Assembly (NCBI GenBank): GCA_004123355.1
Contig: SCHM01000001.1
Span: 11,108,193-11,172,192, forward strand
Origin: Amphirosellinia nigrospora
Lineage: Eukaryota > Ascomycota > Sordariomycetes > Xylariales > Xylariaceae
Direction of reading: 5' to 3'
Length of the DNA: 64,000 nucleotides
How positions within the stretch are numbered: the first letter of the stretch is position 1; every line of letters starts with the position of its first letter. Below the pieces are notes generated by a model. That model made no database searches, was not told the origin of the DNA, and saw only the letters and a list, made by a program, of their open reading frames with translations. Shown here piece by piece: positions 48,193-59,585 of the stretch. A program made the translations under genes and the position numbers.

Positions 48193-49148
48193 ACGAATCC
48201 CTTTTCCCTGCTCAGGCGTTCGCTTATCATAGATCTATTTGTCATGAACGTATCTCACAATTAAAAAAAATGTCGGGTTTTTCCCTCGTCACGTAGCTTA
48301 CGGGTCGGAGCTAATACGGATGAAATAATGTCTAGCTGGTCGAGGCAAGGGCAAGGCTATAGAAAGTACATAGAATACAGTCTGTGCAGTTCCACTAGCA
48401 TTTCATGTGCTACTGTTGCTCTGAGAGTAGCAATCGGCGATCATGAGCGAGCGGACTGACATGTTCATCGATCTCTGGTATTACCACTACTATAACTGGC
48501 GGCGTTTGGCGTATCAGGATGAACTATCTAGGTTGGATGAGGATAAAGGCGTAATAGCAAGTCACGATGACCTAGTCTAATAATAAAAAACAAAAACCTT
48601 GCGGAAGAACCCTCTCCACCCAATACCTACATGATTTTTTAATACGAGACCGGGATGATCGATCACATTATGCTATAGTCACAGATGAGGTCGGCCGCTG
48701 GGGGTTAGCCATGTTTACCATAAGGTGAATGAGGCAGCACTGAGAAAGCATATATAACTTCCGACCATCAACCAAAAAAAGGACGTGCATGCGTACTAAA
48801 GTACAGAATAGTATTCTGTCATTACAATGATCGTACTTTATTCGTCACACACACTATCCTTCTCCTTTCTTCTATCACCCACGCCTACAACCCCGATCCT
48901 GACTGATGTCTTTATCTCGCTTGATGGCGAGCCTTTAGGCTCTAAGTAGCCAGAGGTCTCAAGGCCTCGCCACTGCTGACGTACTATTACTTATCGCTTC
49001 ATTGTATCACTACTCTCCCGCCTTGCCCAGCTCTTGCGGCCCGTGGGAGCTAAGCTAGCACGTCGGGCTCATAGGTGGCATTAGTAATCTCAAGTACCAC
49101 TGCTCTCAGTTCGGTAAAATGCGTCTCCGTTGCGATTTCATGCCATAT
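48193..49148. other. Intergenic region between convergent genes
   Basis: No gene is seen between the desaturase (+) and VAP (-). A small perfect inverted repeat (ACAGAATA-G-TATTCTGT) lies near 48804-48820. Confidence 0.6.
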
Positions 49149-50307
49149 CTAGAAAAAGAAATATGCCAACAGAAAGCTCAACAAACAGAGGGCAGCGGTG
49201 ATCTGGATAGGCACGCCCTCGGTACCAGCTCGTGCTGGTTGCGCAATTTGGGTAGGTTTGGTGGTTGGTTTCGCCTCCGTCGTGCCACCCGTCTTCCGCT
49301 GTCGCAGTCCGGCATCTTCTTCCTTGACTTGCGTGACCTTCTTCTCAATATTTGGCTCATCGCGGCTCGGCTCGCTATTCTTAATTTTGGCGATCGGTGC
49401 AGGCGAGGCAAAATTCGGTTGCTCCTCAACGGGAGATTCCTCCTTGATTGGGGACTTGGGTTCAGATCGCCCAGCCCTTAAATCTGGCGATGAATAGGCC
49501 GGAGGAGCTACTTCTGGCGTAGCATCGCGCTTCGTAATAAGTCAATACCCTTTTGTACCTAATTCGTTTAGGAAGTGGGACAACATACACCATTGACTGC
49601 GGTATTCTTATTTGGCGTCATGAGGGTAGTATCGGCGGCAGGAGAGCTCCTAGGTTCAAGGAAAGCAACGCGGATCTTCTTTTCTTGTACCGAAGATTTG
49701 TCGATTGTATCCCACTGTCATGTTGTTAGTGACCTGGCCACGCTTAGTTCGTCTTGTATCAAGCCTACAATAGATGCGAGGTTGGCGAAATCCTTGTCGG
49801 GAGTGATGGCGACGGATTGCACCAAGAACTTGTCCCTGCATTTAGTGCCCGAAGGGGGCTCTTGCTTCATGGCCTGGAGGATAACTGCAGATGTATTAGT
49901 TGGAGAAGTATCGAGATGAATGGATATGTGCAACCTTGTACTTCAACCTCCCTATTCGGCTCGACACGGCCCGAGTTGGGTCTGACGCAGTATCTGGGAG
50001 ACACAACAAGTCAATATCTCGCTGGAATTCAGCAGATGGCTGTCGTTGTAACGGAGACGTACTGTTTCGGTGCAGTGGTTTTGACCTGAAAGACGACAAT
50101 CAGTCCTGCCTACCTGTGCTGGGCGTAAATCATGTGCTAAGCCATACCTTGAAGGCAACCGGCTGGGTGCCGGGGTTCCTGATCTTTAAGTTCTCTTGCA
50201 CCTCAACCGTGAAGGGACCTGCATCATTGTAAGCAGTCTGGTCGTGTGGACGATGACGGTGACGTACGGTGGAAGCCGAGTTCCTGGGGATCGATCTCGA
50301 CAGACAT
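49149..50307 (-). CDS. SCS2: VAMP-associated protein (VAP/SCS2), ER membrane-contact tether, 7 exons, 271 aa
   Basis: VAP proteins sit in the ER and bind FFAT motifs of lipid-transfer and regulatory proteins at membrane contact sites. Seven exons (50307-50268, 50218-50148, 50085-50063, 49993-49935, 49884-49769, 49714-49589, 49529-49149) join through short GT-AG introns, with no frame break. The N-terminal MSP domain shows MSVEIDPQELGFHRPFTVEV, the core KIRNPGTQPVAFKVKTTAPK and YCVRPNSGRVEP. AMKQEPPSGTKCRDKFLVQS then completes it. A long Pro/Ser/Lys/Glu-rich linker follows, then a C-terminal tail anchor (ITAALCLLSFLLAYFFF), the ER membrane segment. One exon is only 23 nt, and the intron-rich MSP region is unusual for such a small gene. 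The clean structure makes this another control for indel errors. Confidence 0.95.
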
Positions 50308-51177
50308 GTTGACGATCTCTACCGGACCTTATATATAGGGTGTGGTGGTTCAGCCGCGGGAATGTTGTCGAGCGAAGGGCCGGTAACGAGAGGTGTCGTG
50401 TCCGGTGGAAGGGGTCGTCGATGGTGGTGGTGGATTATCGCAAGCTGGCGTGACGAGAGATAAGAAGTGGATATATATCGGGAAAGACTATTAGCATTAG
50501 CATGCGCTGCCCGGTTGCGTGGACTTGGCTTCGTGGGCAGTTAAAATAATCATGGATAAGGACACCAAAGATGAAGTTTCTCAGGTGGTCTGGATCTCGT
50601 CGGGAGCACAGATAGTGGTGTTCTATGATTACGTTACAACACCTGCCACCTGGGTTTGATTGCATCACCCGACATCAGACCAATTCCAGGTTGCCAGCTA
50701 AATCTGGCCTGGGTTTATGGGCCCCAGCTTCGGCAGGTACCTGGGAGGTAGGTAGCACTAGCGAGAAATACGAGGGTTCCCTCAGTAATCTTTGCTCGTA
50801 GCAGGTTCAATTAGGGAGGTTTCAGCGGGGTTACATGTACCAAGCGAGCACTTCCAGTCCATTCCCACAGCAGCTAGACTACTAGGGATTATGTAAGATC
50901 ATCCCTTGCCACTATATTGAGGCACGCTTTGCAATGACGTCCCACTAACAACTGGCCAATATTGAACAACAATCTTAGTGTCACGTTAAATAACTCCGTG
51001 TTGAACATAAAGGTCTTCTACGAAGCTTCTGCGATAGACTATACAAGTCTAGATCGCTACCTCCACTCCTTACCACGATTATATAAGCTATTGAAGGGAC
51101 TCATTTGAATATACTCATACGTCCCGCACACTAAACATCTTGTTTTCACTCATCTCGCAGATCAACACATAGTTAAG
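50308..51177. other. Divergent promoter region between VAP and the UBX-protein gene
   Basis: About 870 bp between two divergently transcribed genes. No gene is supported; short frames such as 50435-50668 (minus) have no features. Confidence 0.6.
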
Positions 51178-52012
51178 ATGTCTCAATCTGTTTTGGAACA
51201 GCTGCTGGAGATGGGCTTTGACAAGGAGCGGGCCGAGCTCGCCGTCAAAAAGTCTGATGGCTGTGAGTTTTCTCCCTTAGATATTGGAAATCTCTCAGTG
51301 GCTGACCTCTTATTAGTGCCGGATGCGATGGACTGGCTTGAGAAGAATCAAGACACTCCGCTTGAGGATCTCCTGGCTGAGTCGGAGTCAGGTCCCAGCG
51401 TATCTAAAGTGGAAGGAGGAGAGGTCGCCTTGTCGCTTGTCTGCAACGAGTGTAGCAAGAAATTTCGGTCTCAGCGAGAGGCCGAGTTCCACGCGAACAA
51501 GTCGTAAGTCGTCGATGGAGGGGACCACGCTACCTCACCCGCCCGCTCACACGTCACACATAGAGGTCATGCCGACTTTTCAGAGTCTACCGAGGAGATT
51601 GCGCCTTTGACCGAGGAGGAGAAGCAGCAGAGGCTCATTGAGCTTCGAGAAAAAGTGAAAGCCAAGAGAGCCAACCAAGCAATTATTGACAAGGAGGAGC
51701 AGAAGAGGAATGAGGCATGCTTACATTTTCACATATTTTTTAGTCTTACGTAAACATACATATATACTGACTACTGTATAGCAAATTCGTCACAAGGCTA
51801 CAAAAGAATCACAAGATATGAAAGAAGAGCTGCAACGCAAGGAGCAGATCAAGGAGGCGGCCAAGAAGCGCCAGGAAAAGGTCGACGAGATGGAGGCTAA
51901 GAAGCGCATCAAGGCTAAGATCGAGGCCGACAAAGAGGAGAGACGGCGTAAAGCGGAAGAGGCAAAAGCAGCCAGAGAAGGTAGGGCCATTCCTGCCACC
52001 GCTCCGGCTCCA

Positions 52013-52043
<31 letters not shown>

Positions 52044-52291
52044 CTCGTCCGGCTGCAAATCATAATGAGGCCCGTCTACGACTACAGACATCCGGCGGGA
52101 ACGTGATGAAGACGTTACCGGCAGAGACTACGCTCTTCGAAGTAGCCCAGATGTTGGAGGCCGAGAATGGTTTGGCCGTCAGCAAATTCGTACAGAACTT
52201 CCCCAGGAAGGTGTTTGAGGGGAACTTGGATTTCGGCAAAACCCTGAAGGAGGCAGGTTTGGTCCCAAGCGCTGCCCTCGTCGTCCAATAG
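51178..52291 (+). CDS. UBA-UBX domain protein (UBXN1/SAKS1-like Cdc48 cofactor), 310 aa
   Basis: UBA-UBX proteins bind ubiquitin and recruit the AAA ATPase Cdc48/p97. Exons are 51178-51262, 51317-51503, 51564-51714 and 51782-52291. The UBA domain starts MSQSVLEQLLEMGFDKERAE and continues DAMDWLEKNQD. A C2H2-like element follows (CNECSKKF with His residues in FHANKSGH). A long Lys/Glu/Arg coiled-coil region comes next, then a poly-Ala/Pro linker, and a C-terminal UBX domain (RLRLQTSGGNVMKTL to GLVPSAALVVQ). Introns 1 and 2 are GT-AG, but the third (51715-51781) can only be spliced in frame with a GC donor (GAG|GCATGC...TAG|CAA). No frame break is seen. The gene is divergent from VAP and converges on the P1 gene. 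Confidence 0.93.
51715..51781 (+). other. GC-AG intron in the UBX-protein gene
   Basis: The exon ends AATGAG and the intron begins GCATGC; no GT donor is available nearby that keeps the conserved frame. The acceptor is TATAG. GC-AG introns are a known minor class, but their donors usually read GCAAGT; this one is weaker. Confidence 0.7.
52012..52037 (+). repeat. Coding GCT/GCC trinucleotide run (poly-Ala)
   Basis: A tract of nine or ten alanine codons, mostly GCT, inside the linker of the UBX protein. Confidence 0.9.
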
Positions 52292-52704
52292 GGTGTGAAT
52301 AAGTTGGCATAAGCGTTATGGTAATTGCATGGTGCGGCATCTAGATCCGGGAATAGGTGGCATCTAGACGTTAGCTAAGTGGCAGGTTTAGACAGCACAG
52401 GATTTGCGGATTCGTATGTCATGCAAGAATCGTCATTTCCATTCCAGGTAACTTTTCGTCTAAAGCCAGCAACACCGAATTCAGACCTCAATTCCCATCA
52501 CATCGTAGCTGCGCATCGAGCTCTACAAAGACCGCGCTAAAATGGTCGTTGCAGAAGCATTGTCATATTAACCTATGACAGAGGGATATTTGCCCTAGGC
52601 AACCTATAGTAGTGCCTCCTTCACGCCACACCAATGGTGTATGGAACCCCGAACCATGCATTTGAAGTACAAAGAGAAGTAGTTTGTCGTAGCGAGGAAC
52701 CGAT
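52292..52704. other. Convergent intergenic region
   Basis: Shared 3' flank of the UBX gene (+) and the P1 gene (-). No gene is seen. Confidence 0.6.
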
Positions 52705-53271
52705 TTAGTCGAAGAGACCGAAGCCCATGTCGTCGTCGGACTCCTCCTTCTCTGTAGTAGGTGTTAGTAAACTTGAATGCAGCAATAATTGCGCATAGGA
52801 ACGGGAACGGGAAACGTACCCTCTTCCTTCTCCTCGGCGGCGGGCTCGTCAGCAGCACCGGCGCCGCCAGCAGCGGCACCGGCACCAGCAGGGCCAGCGG
52901 CGGCACCACCACCGGAACCGACAGCGGACAGGAGCTCCTTGACGTCCTTGCCCTCAAGAGCCTATATTCCCCCTGCATCAGCAAATCTGGTCCCACCCAT
53001 TCCATGTGTGGGTTTCGTGCGTACCTTCGCGAACAGTTGTGTCCAGATTGGCTCTACTTCTTCTACACCGGCAGCCTTGATCAGGGTCTGGAGCTTGTCG
53101 GCCTGTGAAAAGGTTGTTAGAACAATTTCGCCGGCTGCGCGGGCTCTACCCGCCGAAAGTTCGTATGCGAGGAGGGGTATAATCATGTTCGGGCGCGCTC
53201 ACAGTGATCTCGACACCGTCATCGGCGAGGATGAGAGCGGCGTAGGATGAGGCGAGTTCGGAAGTCGACAT
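52705..53271 (-). CDS. RPP1: 60S acidic ribosomal protein P1, 111 aa, 4 exons
   Basis: P1 forms the lateral stalk of the 60S ribosomal subunit together with P2 and P0 and recruits translation factors. Exons 53271-53203, 53102-53025, 52961-52820 and 52751-52705 join in frame through GT-AG introns of 100, 63 and 68 nt. The N-terminus reads [20 protein letters not shown], and the helical core continues [19 protein letters not shown] and [20 protein letters not shown] Gly/Ala/Pro-rich hinge follows, and the protein ends with the invariant stalk peptide [12 protein letters not shown]. The length matches the family exactly. No frame break is present. As in many fungal ribosomal-protein genes, the first intron lies near the start. 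The upstream region carries an ACCTAGGT copy. Confidence 0.97.
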
Positions 53272-54116
53272 TGTGAAGGATTGTTGTGTGGGTGACGACG
53301 TGAAGTGGTGTTGTCTATGCGAATTGGCAGGATGGACGCCTCGAATATGGTTGACTTGCGCTCTGGATTAATTACCCGAAGTAGGTCGCTTCGCCTATGG
53401 AAATTTTTGGTGGGCGGAAATGTAGGGCTAAAGCAAACGGAAAAACAAGTCTCCGGTGGACCCATCTATTGTGGGCCTCTCTACCTAGGTAGGTACCTGC
53501 TTCGGTGGGCTGGCTAAATGGGAGGGGATTGGCTGAAATCACAACCAATCGCATGCAGGTTTCACTTAGGTAGGTCCTATGCATATCAGCACTTGCCGGG
53601 TAGATGCTTGCAGACAGGAGGCAGCAGGTACTATGAGGTAATCAATACATCAAGCAAGCCCCAACAGGTACCCCTCAGCCAGTTGGAGTTCCCCACCAAA
53701 ACCGCCTGCAATGCTGCCTCCATCCCAGCACTTGTCGAAGCAAATGAAGCTCCGATAGGTACCAACCGCAGAACACACCCCTGTGCAGCCGCCATTTTTC
53801 CCGTCCTATTCTCCGCACGTCATTGGACGCTCTCTGGCCGCTGAGGGACCGCTGAGGGAAACTTTACATGTGCACTTTGGTACGAGGCATGATTACGGAT
53901 AACATTGGGGTCGGCATCTCTGTCCTTTGATTAGTGGTAGCCAAGATTTACAACACCAGCGCGCTGCCACCTTGCCTACAAAGAAGAGAGCGAGACGAAA
54001 GAAGAGGGGTTGGACTGAACCTTCTTTTTCTGCCATACCTAAGCAGTCCCAACCCTCAGCTCCCCCATTCTATGTAGAGCAACATCACCCCAGACCAAGC
54101 ACGCGACAACAATTCA
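53272..54116. other. Divergent promoter region between RPP1 and the DUF2408 gene
   Basis: No gene is supported. The palindrome ACCTAGGT at 53483-53490 sits in a longer palindrome-rich stretch (CTACCTAGGTAGGTACC), about 215 bp upstream of the RPP1 start. Confidence 0.6.
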
Positions 54117-55748
54117 ATGGATACACCCAAAATTCCAGCGCCCCAGGACGAGGGGGAGAAACAGGTCTTGCAGAAACTTGTTGCAATCCAGGATCTTTTG
54201 CTATTGCGCAAGCTAGACCGCACCACCTATGTCCGCTCACAGGATGTCATGAGCCTTTACGACGAAACCATTTCCCAGGTCAGGCGGCTCAACGAAATCC
54301 GAAACGGGAAGTCTGTGGAGGAGAACAGAGGTACGCTATGGTTATACTGCTTACCTAGGTTTGCTAGCCGAAACTAAGAGGCTATGACTGACTACCTTTC
54401 CGTGTAGTCGACAGAGTGGTAGACAGTTGCTTTCAGCTACTATCCCTGTTCTTTATGACCATAGGGAGAAACAACGAGGCCCCGGCCGCCTATGCCTTAA
54501 CATCGACAATCAAGCGACTCTTAGATCACCTCACCGAGGCAGACTTGTTTCGGCCAAGGACTTAGAGAGCATGTCACATACCCTCGAGCATTTGTCTAAA
54601 ATAATACAAAATACTTCCACAACCGAATCTGAGCCATGGCTCGAGACTCTCATTGCAAGCCGAATCGAACGTTGCCGGGCGTCTCTAATAAAATTGCAGA
54701 AGAAGGTGGAAGACATTGCCGAGCCACTAAGATCCACGGGTGAGAGGCTCGTATCAATACTAAGACAGTTGGCTGCGGTCAACACTAGGTCAAAGGTGAC
54801 CTGATATAGTCTGTTTCCTTATTCCTTAAGAAACTTGCTAACGGGTTTATAAAGTTCTCGCCGAAAGATGTGCAGAAGTTTGAAGTGCAACTCAAGGAGA
54901 TTGACGAGACGAGGAAAGATGGCAACTTCGTTGACGCTCAAGGAAACGTCTTGCAGGGCAGCGACAAGATTACTGCCTTATTAGAAAGGTGTCAGTTGTA
55001 CACAGGCGTCGTTCTTGAACGGTTAGCTATGCCTGTAGGATCTGCCCTGGCCTATGCTAATCAGAGTCGTTAGAGGGGCAAGTTTCCGGACAAGTGGAGG
55101 CCGATTTACGATATCCTAATTGATATTCGAAACTCACTCGACAAGCTATCACTCACGCAGGCTTGGTCGCTGCGAGAGACTGACTTGTACGACTTCCAAC
55201 GGCAACTAGACAAAATTGATGAAAGTCGAACAGATGGCAACTGGTTAGATGAAGAAGGCCGGCCCGCAGAACTCTACGTCCAACGGGTATGTATTTACCC
55301 AAGCCAAGACTATATATTGTTAACAAATCGAAATTTAGACACTGCTATATCTAATCCGGCGGTCTTATGGCTACATCTATCATCTTATGATCTCGTCGGA
55401 GCCTGTCTCGAGGGGTTACTGCCGATTTACAATCAACTGCAAACATTGAAACGTTGCTTAGTGGAGGTGAAGAATAACGGCGGTGTTTCTTCTGTTCGTG
55501 AGCTGTATCCGTACAGCATGAAGGTAAGCCCCGCTTAAGGACAGTACCCTGTTAAGATTTGCTAAAGTTTATGCAAGCTCAATTCCATCGATAACATGAG
55601 GGTCGATGGGAAGTTCATGGTTGCCGGCGACATACCCGAAGGTCAAGGGAGTGTTACAGAACTGCTCTCGGAGTGCTTCGATCTCAATTATGAGCTCCGG
55701 GTTGCTGCAGAGGATTCATCGAGATCACAAACACCCGACAATCGATAA
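54117..55748 (+). CDS. DUF2408-family protein, 6 exons, about 445 aa (two likely indels)
   Basis: DUF2408 proteins are fungal and helical; their biochemical role is not established as far as I know. Exons: 54117-54330, 54408-54795, 54855-55021, 55076-55286, 55339-55523 and 55578-55748, all GT-AG. The intron at 55022-55075 has a GCTAAT branch site and removes an apparent in-frame TAG. Family signatures include VAIQDLLLLRKLDRTTYVRS, LSLTQAWSLRETDLYDFQRQ, IDESRTDGNWLD, GGVSSVRELYPYSMKLNSID and DGKFMVAGDIPEGQGSVTEL. The module with FQVQLKEIDETRKDG-like and YDFQRQLDKIDESRTDG sequences appears twice, pointing to an internal duplication. Two one-base losses are inferred, a T at 54548-54550 and a G at 55412-55415; each restores the conserved frame. 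Confidence 0.85.
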
Positions 55749-56049
55749 GTGTATGTGTGACTATACCACACCTATTTGGGCATGAATAGGAGAAACGGCT
55801 TGCTATTGGTTCCTTACCATATTTATGGTAAACTATAGCGTGTATTGTACGGCTCTGCTCCCTCGTCTAATACGGCGAGACTTCGTCCCGCTACACAACC
55901 AGTAGCATTCCGGCATTTCATAATTTAGGCGTTAATACGTGCCCATGGACAAGGAGGAGTCCTATCTAGCAATATCGGAAGGCTTGGACGCGTTCAGATT
56001 AGAGTCATGTGTTACCACCTGCTGTTTCCTCGGCTCGATACTTTATGAA
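55749..56049. other. Short convergent intergenic region
   Basis: Shared 3' flank of the DUF2408 gene (+) and the YCII-domain gene (-). No gene is seen. Confidence 0.6.
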
Positions 56050-57014
56050 TTACGGATTCCGGAACGCAAACTTGGCCTATACACGTCAAGCTGATTAGTA
56101 CAGTAACGCTCACTGGGAACATCGTATTGACAGCCTTTTAACTTACGGGCCAGATTTGTATCTGAGAGCTCATATCAGCATGTGGAATTCACGCAGGGTC
56201 CGGAGTACAGAGTATTCGGGGGTAGGAGTTGGGGGAGGGCAATCGATTGTAATTGTTTTGATATTGGAATGACGATAGATGTTGTGAAAGAGAGCAAAAC
56301 TCACGTTATCAAGATCCCATACGCCGGTTGTTGCGTAAATGTCCTTTCTCACCACCTCCAAAACCTCTTCCTTTGAGGAGGCGACGCATACTAGTGTACT
56401 GCCGTAGAAACTGAACTTGGAAGCGTCATCGCTCTCGGGCTTCTCATTCAACAGAGCACCTGTTATCATAGATTAGCTTATCGCTTTTGGTGTTTTTTTT
56501 CATGTCATGGGAATGGTTGAAAACATGGGAGTTGCTGACCTCCTGTCTTGATGAACCCTGATTCTGCCAGGGTTTCACGCGTTCCAGATGTTGACTGTGG
56601 GAGGAGAATCAAGTAAATTAGTAATTATATTTTGGCAATAATAACATGGTCTTGGTCTATTTGACGTTTCTCGGGTTCATTTGTCGCCTTGACACAAGAA
56701 GGTAATCCTATACTCCTGGACGATTTATGATGACAAAGGGGAGAAGGATGGTGGCTACCAAATGAAAAACGCACGGGCGAATCTCCATTCTCTTCTCCTG
56801 CATGCCCGCCTTATCGGGGATGATGACGAGCCATTCGAACTGGCCGGCCGGCGGGTCGTGATGGACGCCATTGGATACGCGAAGTAATTGGATATTGCTG
56901 ATCTCGGGAATCTTGCTGTCCTCGCGGAAAGAGAGATGATGCTGCTGCTGCTGCGAGTATGGATGGGATGCGTTGGGGTAGGTGTGTTGTCAGGCTTCGT
57001 AGACGGGATGCCAT
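56050..57014 (-). CDS. YCII-related domain protein, possibly mitochondrial, 4 exons
   Basis: The YCII fold is a small ferredoxin-like domain of uncertain catalytic role in fungi. Exons on the minus strand: one ending at 56775, then 56594-56540, 56459-56305 and 56076-56050. They give DPPAGQFEWLVIIPDKAGMQ, PQHLERVKP plus LAESGFIKTGGALLNEKP, then SSKEEVLEVVRKDIYATTGV and AKFAFRNP. These are the expected YCII landmarks, including the WLVIIPD start and the DIYATTGVWD end. Two one-base C losses are inferred (at about 56863-56864, between MAS and HHDPP, and at 56570-56572, inside KPLAESG). The start is unclear. ATG 56871 gives a short cytosolic form. ATG 57014 opens a mitochondrial-like leader (MASRLRSLTTHLPQRIPSIL) in another frame and would need one more indel. 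Confidence 0.78.
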
Positions 57015-59585
57015 TTATAAGCAACGCAAGTATAAGAAGTAGGTAGGTTAGGTAATGGATGTTCTTTCTATATAGGCCGACGCTAGTCTTACGCCTACGC
57101 CCTACGTTACGCACCCGTTTCGCTTCAAGTCAAATGCGCCCTTTGCTACGTGATGGTTGGTGGGAAAGCTGAAAATGCGTTTTTATCGGTTTTCGACGTT
57201 GCTGGCCAATTGGCGTGTTGTGCTTCCTACCCCTCACTATTGGAGGAGAAATGGAAACGGTCTTGGCTCGATTTGGTTATATTGCAGTATGCTGTGCAAT
57301 TGCAAGTAGAAAACGAGAGCGGTACATCCTTATCGGCATCATTTTCAATACCTAAATGGAAGCGTTCTCCTATCATTAACATAGAGTACCTTTACCTAGA
57401 GTAGACCTTCTTGCCTACGTATTCTGGCCAGAGCTGTCCTAAGTTTTATGGTGGTGATAGGCAGCCTGTGCCAGTTGCGCCCACGATTTAGAGTCAATGT
57501 TTCATCCATGGTTATACCACTTGAATTCCTCTCCTTTTCATTCCTGGAGACCCCCCTACTATTTATTACATACCTACACTCTAATACATGATTACTGTAT
57601 TGGATGTATGTTAATTCCAATGGGCTTGGCAGTATATGTCTGGCTTTCACTAGCGGTGCCAAGCCTTTTACTCCAATGAGCCAAGACTAGTCAATTATGA
57701 GGTGAAATAGCCACTCATTTTCCCCTCAATCTGTTGATACGATATAGTACGATGGAGAGGGAGTCATCGGTCCCCTCCGTATTGCGGCTCAATTAAAACA
57801 TCGATATGCCTACAATAGCCGGGCGCTGTGATGATGTTGAGAAAGCCCGCGTTTCCGAGAAATTGGAGTCATAAATCGTAATCCCGACTGAAAAGCGAAA
57901 CCGCGAGCTCGAAGGTTTTTGCTCCCTCGGCTCACGGTTGTTCAGGAACCAGAGATCGCCCCCTCAGTTCTTGGCTTGACTCTTGGGGTCACGGGACCTT
58001 ATCTGATGTAGACGGCCCCTAGATCGCCCTGCCAGGGCAGTACCAGGGCACCGCCATTAGTGTACTTAAGCCCCTGTCAACATTAAACGTAGCGTAGGAT
58101 TCTACGTAGGCTATTGGTCAGGTGATAGGAACTCTTTCTTTGGCACGAGGGCCAGACACCAAATAGAATTCGTCGTCTACGAAACGTGCGATGGCATGTC
58201 TCAACCAAAGCGGAAGGCTATTGTCGGCCCTTGACCCTACCTACGACATCACCCAGTACGCTTCAAGCGCTTATCAAATGTGTGAAGGAATAATAACAGG
58301 TTATAATAATATGTTAGGTATTATAACATGTAGCATTATGACACTGCTCCTCGTTTGCTATACCATACCCTGACGCAGGATCGCTTTGAGCTCCGGACAA
58401 TGTCGTCATATCCAATTCTCTCACCTCACCTCGCCTCATCTCTCTCACTGGGTCCGAAAACGGATGGCGGCTCTGATTTGGAACTCAGCCCCTCGGGACA
58501 AAACTGCATGAGATAGTGCCTCTCTAGCGGAGAGCAGACGGGACCTTACTCTAGGTCGGATTGCTCACCTGAGCTAGGTCAAAAGCTTCCAAGTTGACGA
58601 TGCAAATCAAATGTCACAGTGGATCCTGTCACAATTCCCTTTGACGCCTGCAATTGAGTCGTTGTGTGTCACAACATCATGTCATTATCAACTCATATAA
58701 CTTACAAGTATTAGGTAGTAGGACCACAGTACAAATTACTATCTAGTATATACGCCCAGCAAAGAGGTATGTATGTATGTATGTAGAGCTAGCCTCGCCC
58801 TCGCCTCAAGTTCCATTAAAAAAGAATCAATGCCGCGAAGGCCAAGCTTCTTGGCCGATTCTCGGCAGCGCATCAACTGCGGTTTCTTTTTCGCCATCTC
58901 CTAGACATGGCGACGCAGCATCGGTAGTCTTGATGGTTTTTGTCTGGTCCTTATTCTCGCCCAGCGAATTCGAGCGCGACGACGCGCCCAGCCCATTTAA
59001 CCAGCACAGATAAGCAGCCTCGGCATCCTCAGAACCCCGGCTGGGCGTAGCTGGGCGTTAGCTGGGCGGGTGCGGTTCTTTGTCCTCTTCCCGCCGCATC
59101 CCACCAAAAAAAATAGCTACTTCGCGAGAGGATGTCGATGGGCTTGTACCTCCCTTTTCCTATACCCTTGCCACAGTAGCGTAGGTAGTATATGCCGGGG
59201 AGGCATGCAAGATTGGCCGGGGTAGGTATACATAGCTCGAGGGAGGAGGGCAAGGGTCGTTTTGTCTTTTTGGTGGTGTTGTTGATCATCATTCGTCACA
59301 CTCACCCCCTCCAGCTCGTGAAGATAAAGAGACCTGCCCTCCTCCCCCTCTGCATGCGGTTTCCCATTGTGAAGAACTATACCTCTCATACCAATCATAT
59401 ATCACTCCAATTACTTATATCTAGACTACTAAATATCATACCGCACATTCTAAACAACTATCTCTCCACCAAGCAGCGACAATTCCTGGTACACTCGCAC
59501 ATACCTACGTCATATCATCATCCTCAAGGCCTTGTCCTATGAGCCTCTCAACCACCACCACCACCACACCACAACTCCAAACACA
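57015..59585. other. Intergenic region of 2.6 kb
   Basis: No gene is supported. A (GTAT)n tract lies at about 58767-58784. Open frames such as 57150-57404 and 58777-59013 have no features. The last part is the leader of the gene at 59586. Confidence 0.55.
58767..58784. repeat. (GTAT)n microsatellite
   Basis: A short tetranucleotide run seen directly in intergenic DNA. Confidence 0.85.

Noticed and set aside
55070-55072. In-frame TAG in the DUF2408 gene suggesting a nonsense mutation
   Set aside because: A 54-nt GT-AG intron with a GCTAAT branch site (55022-55075) removes it and gives the conserved VVLERGKFPDKW sequence.
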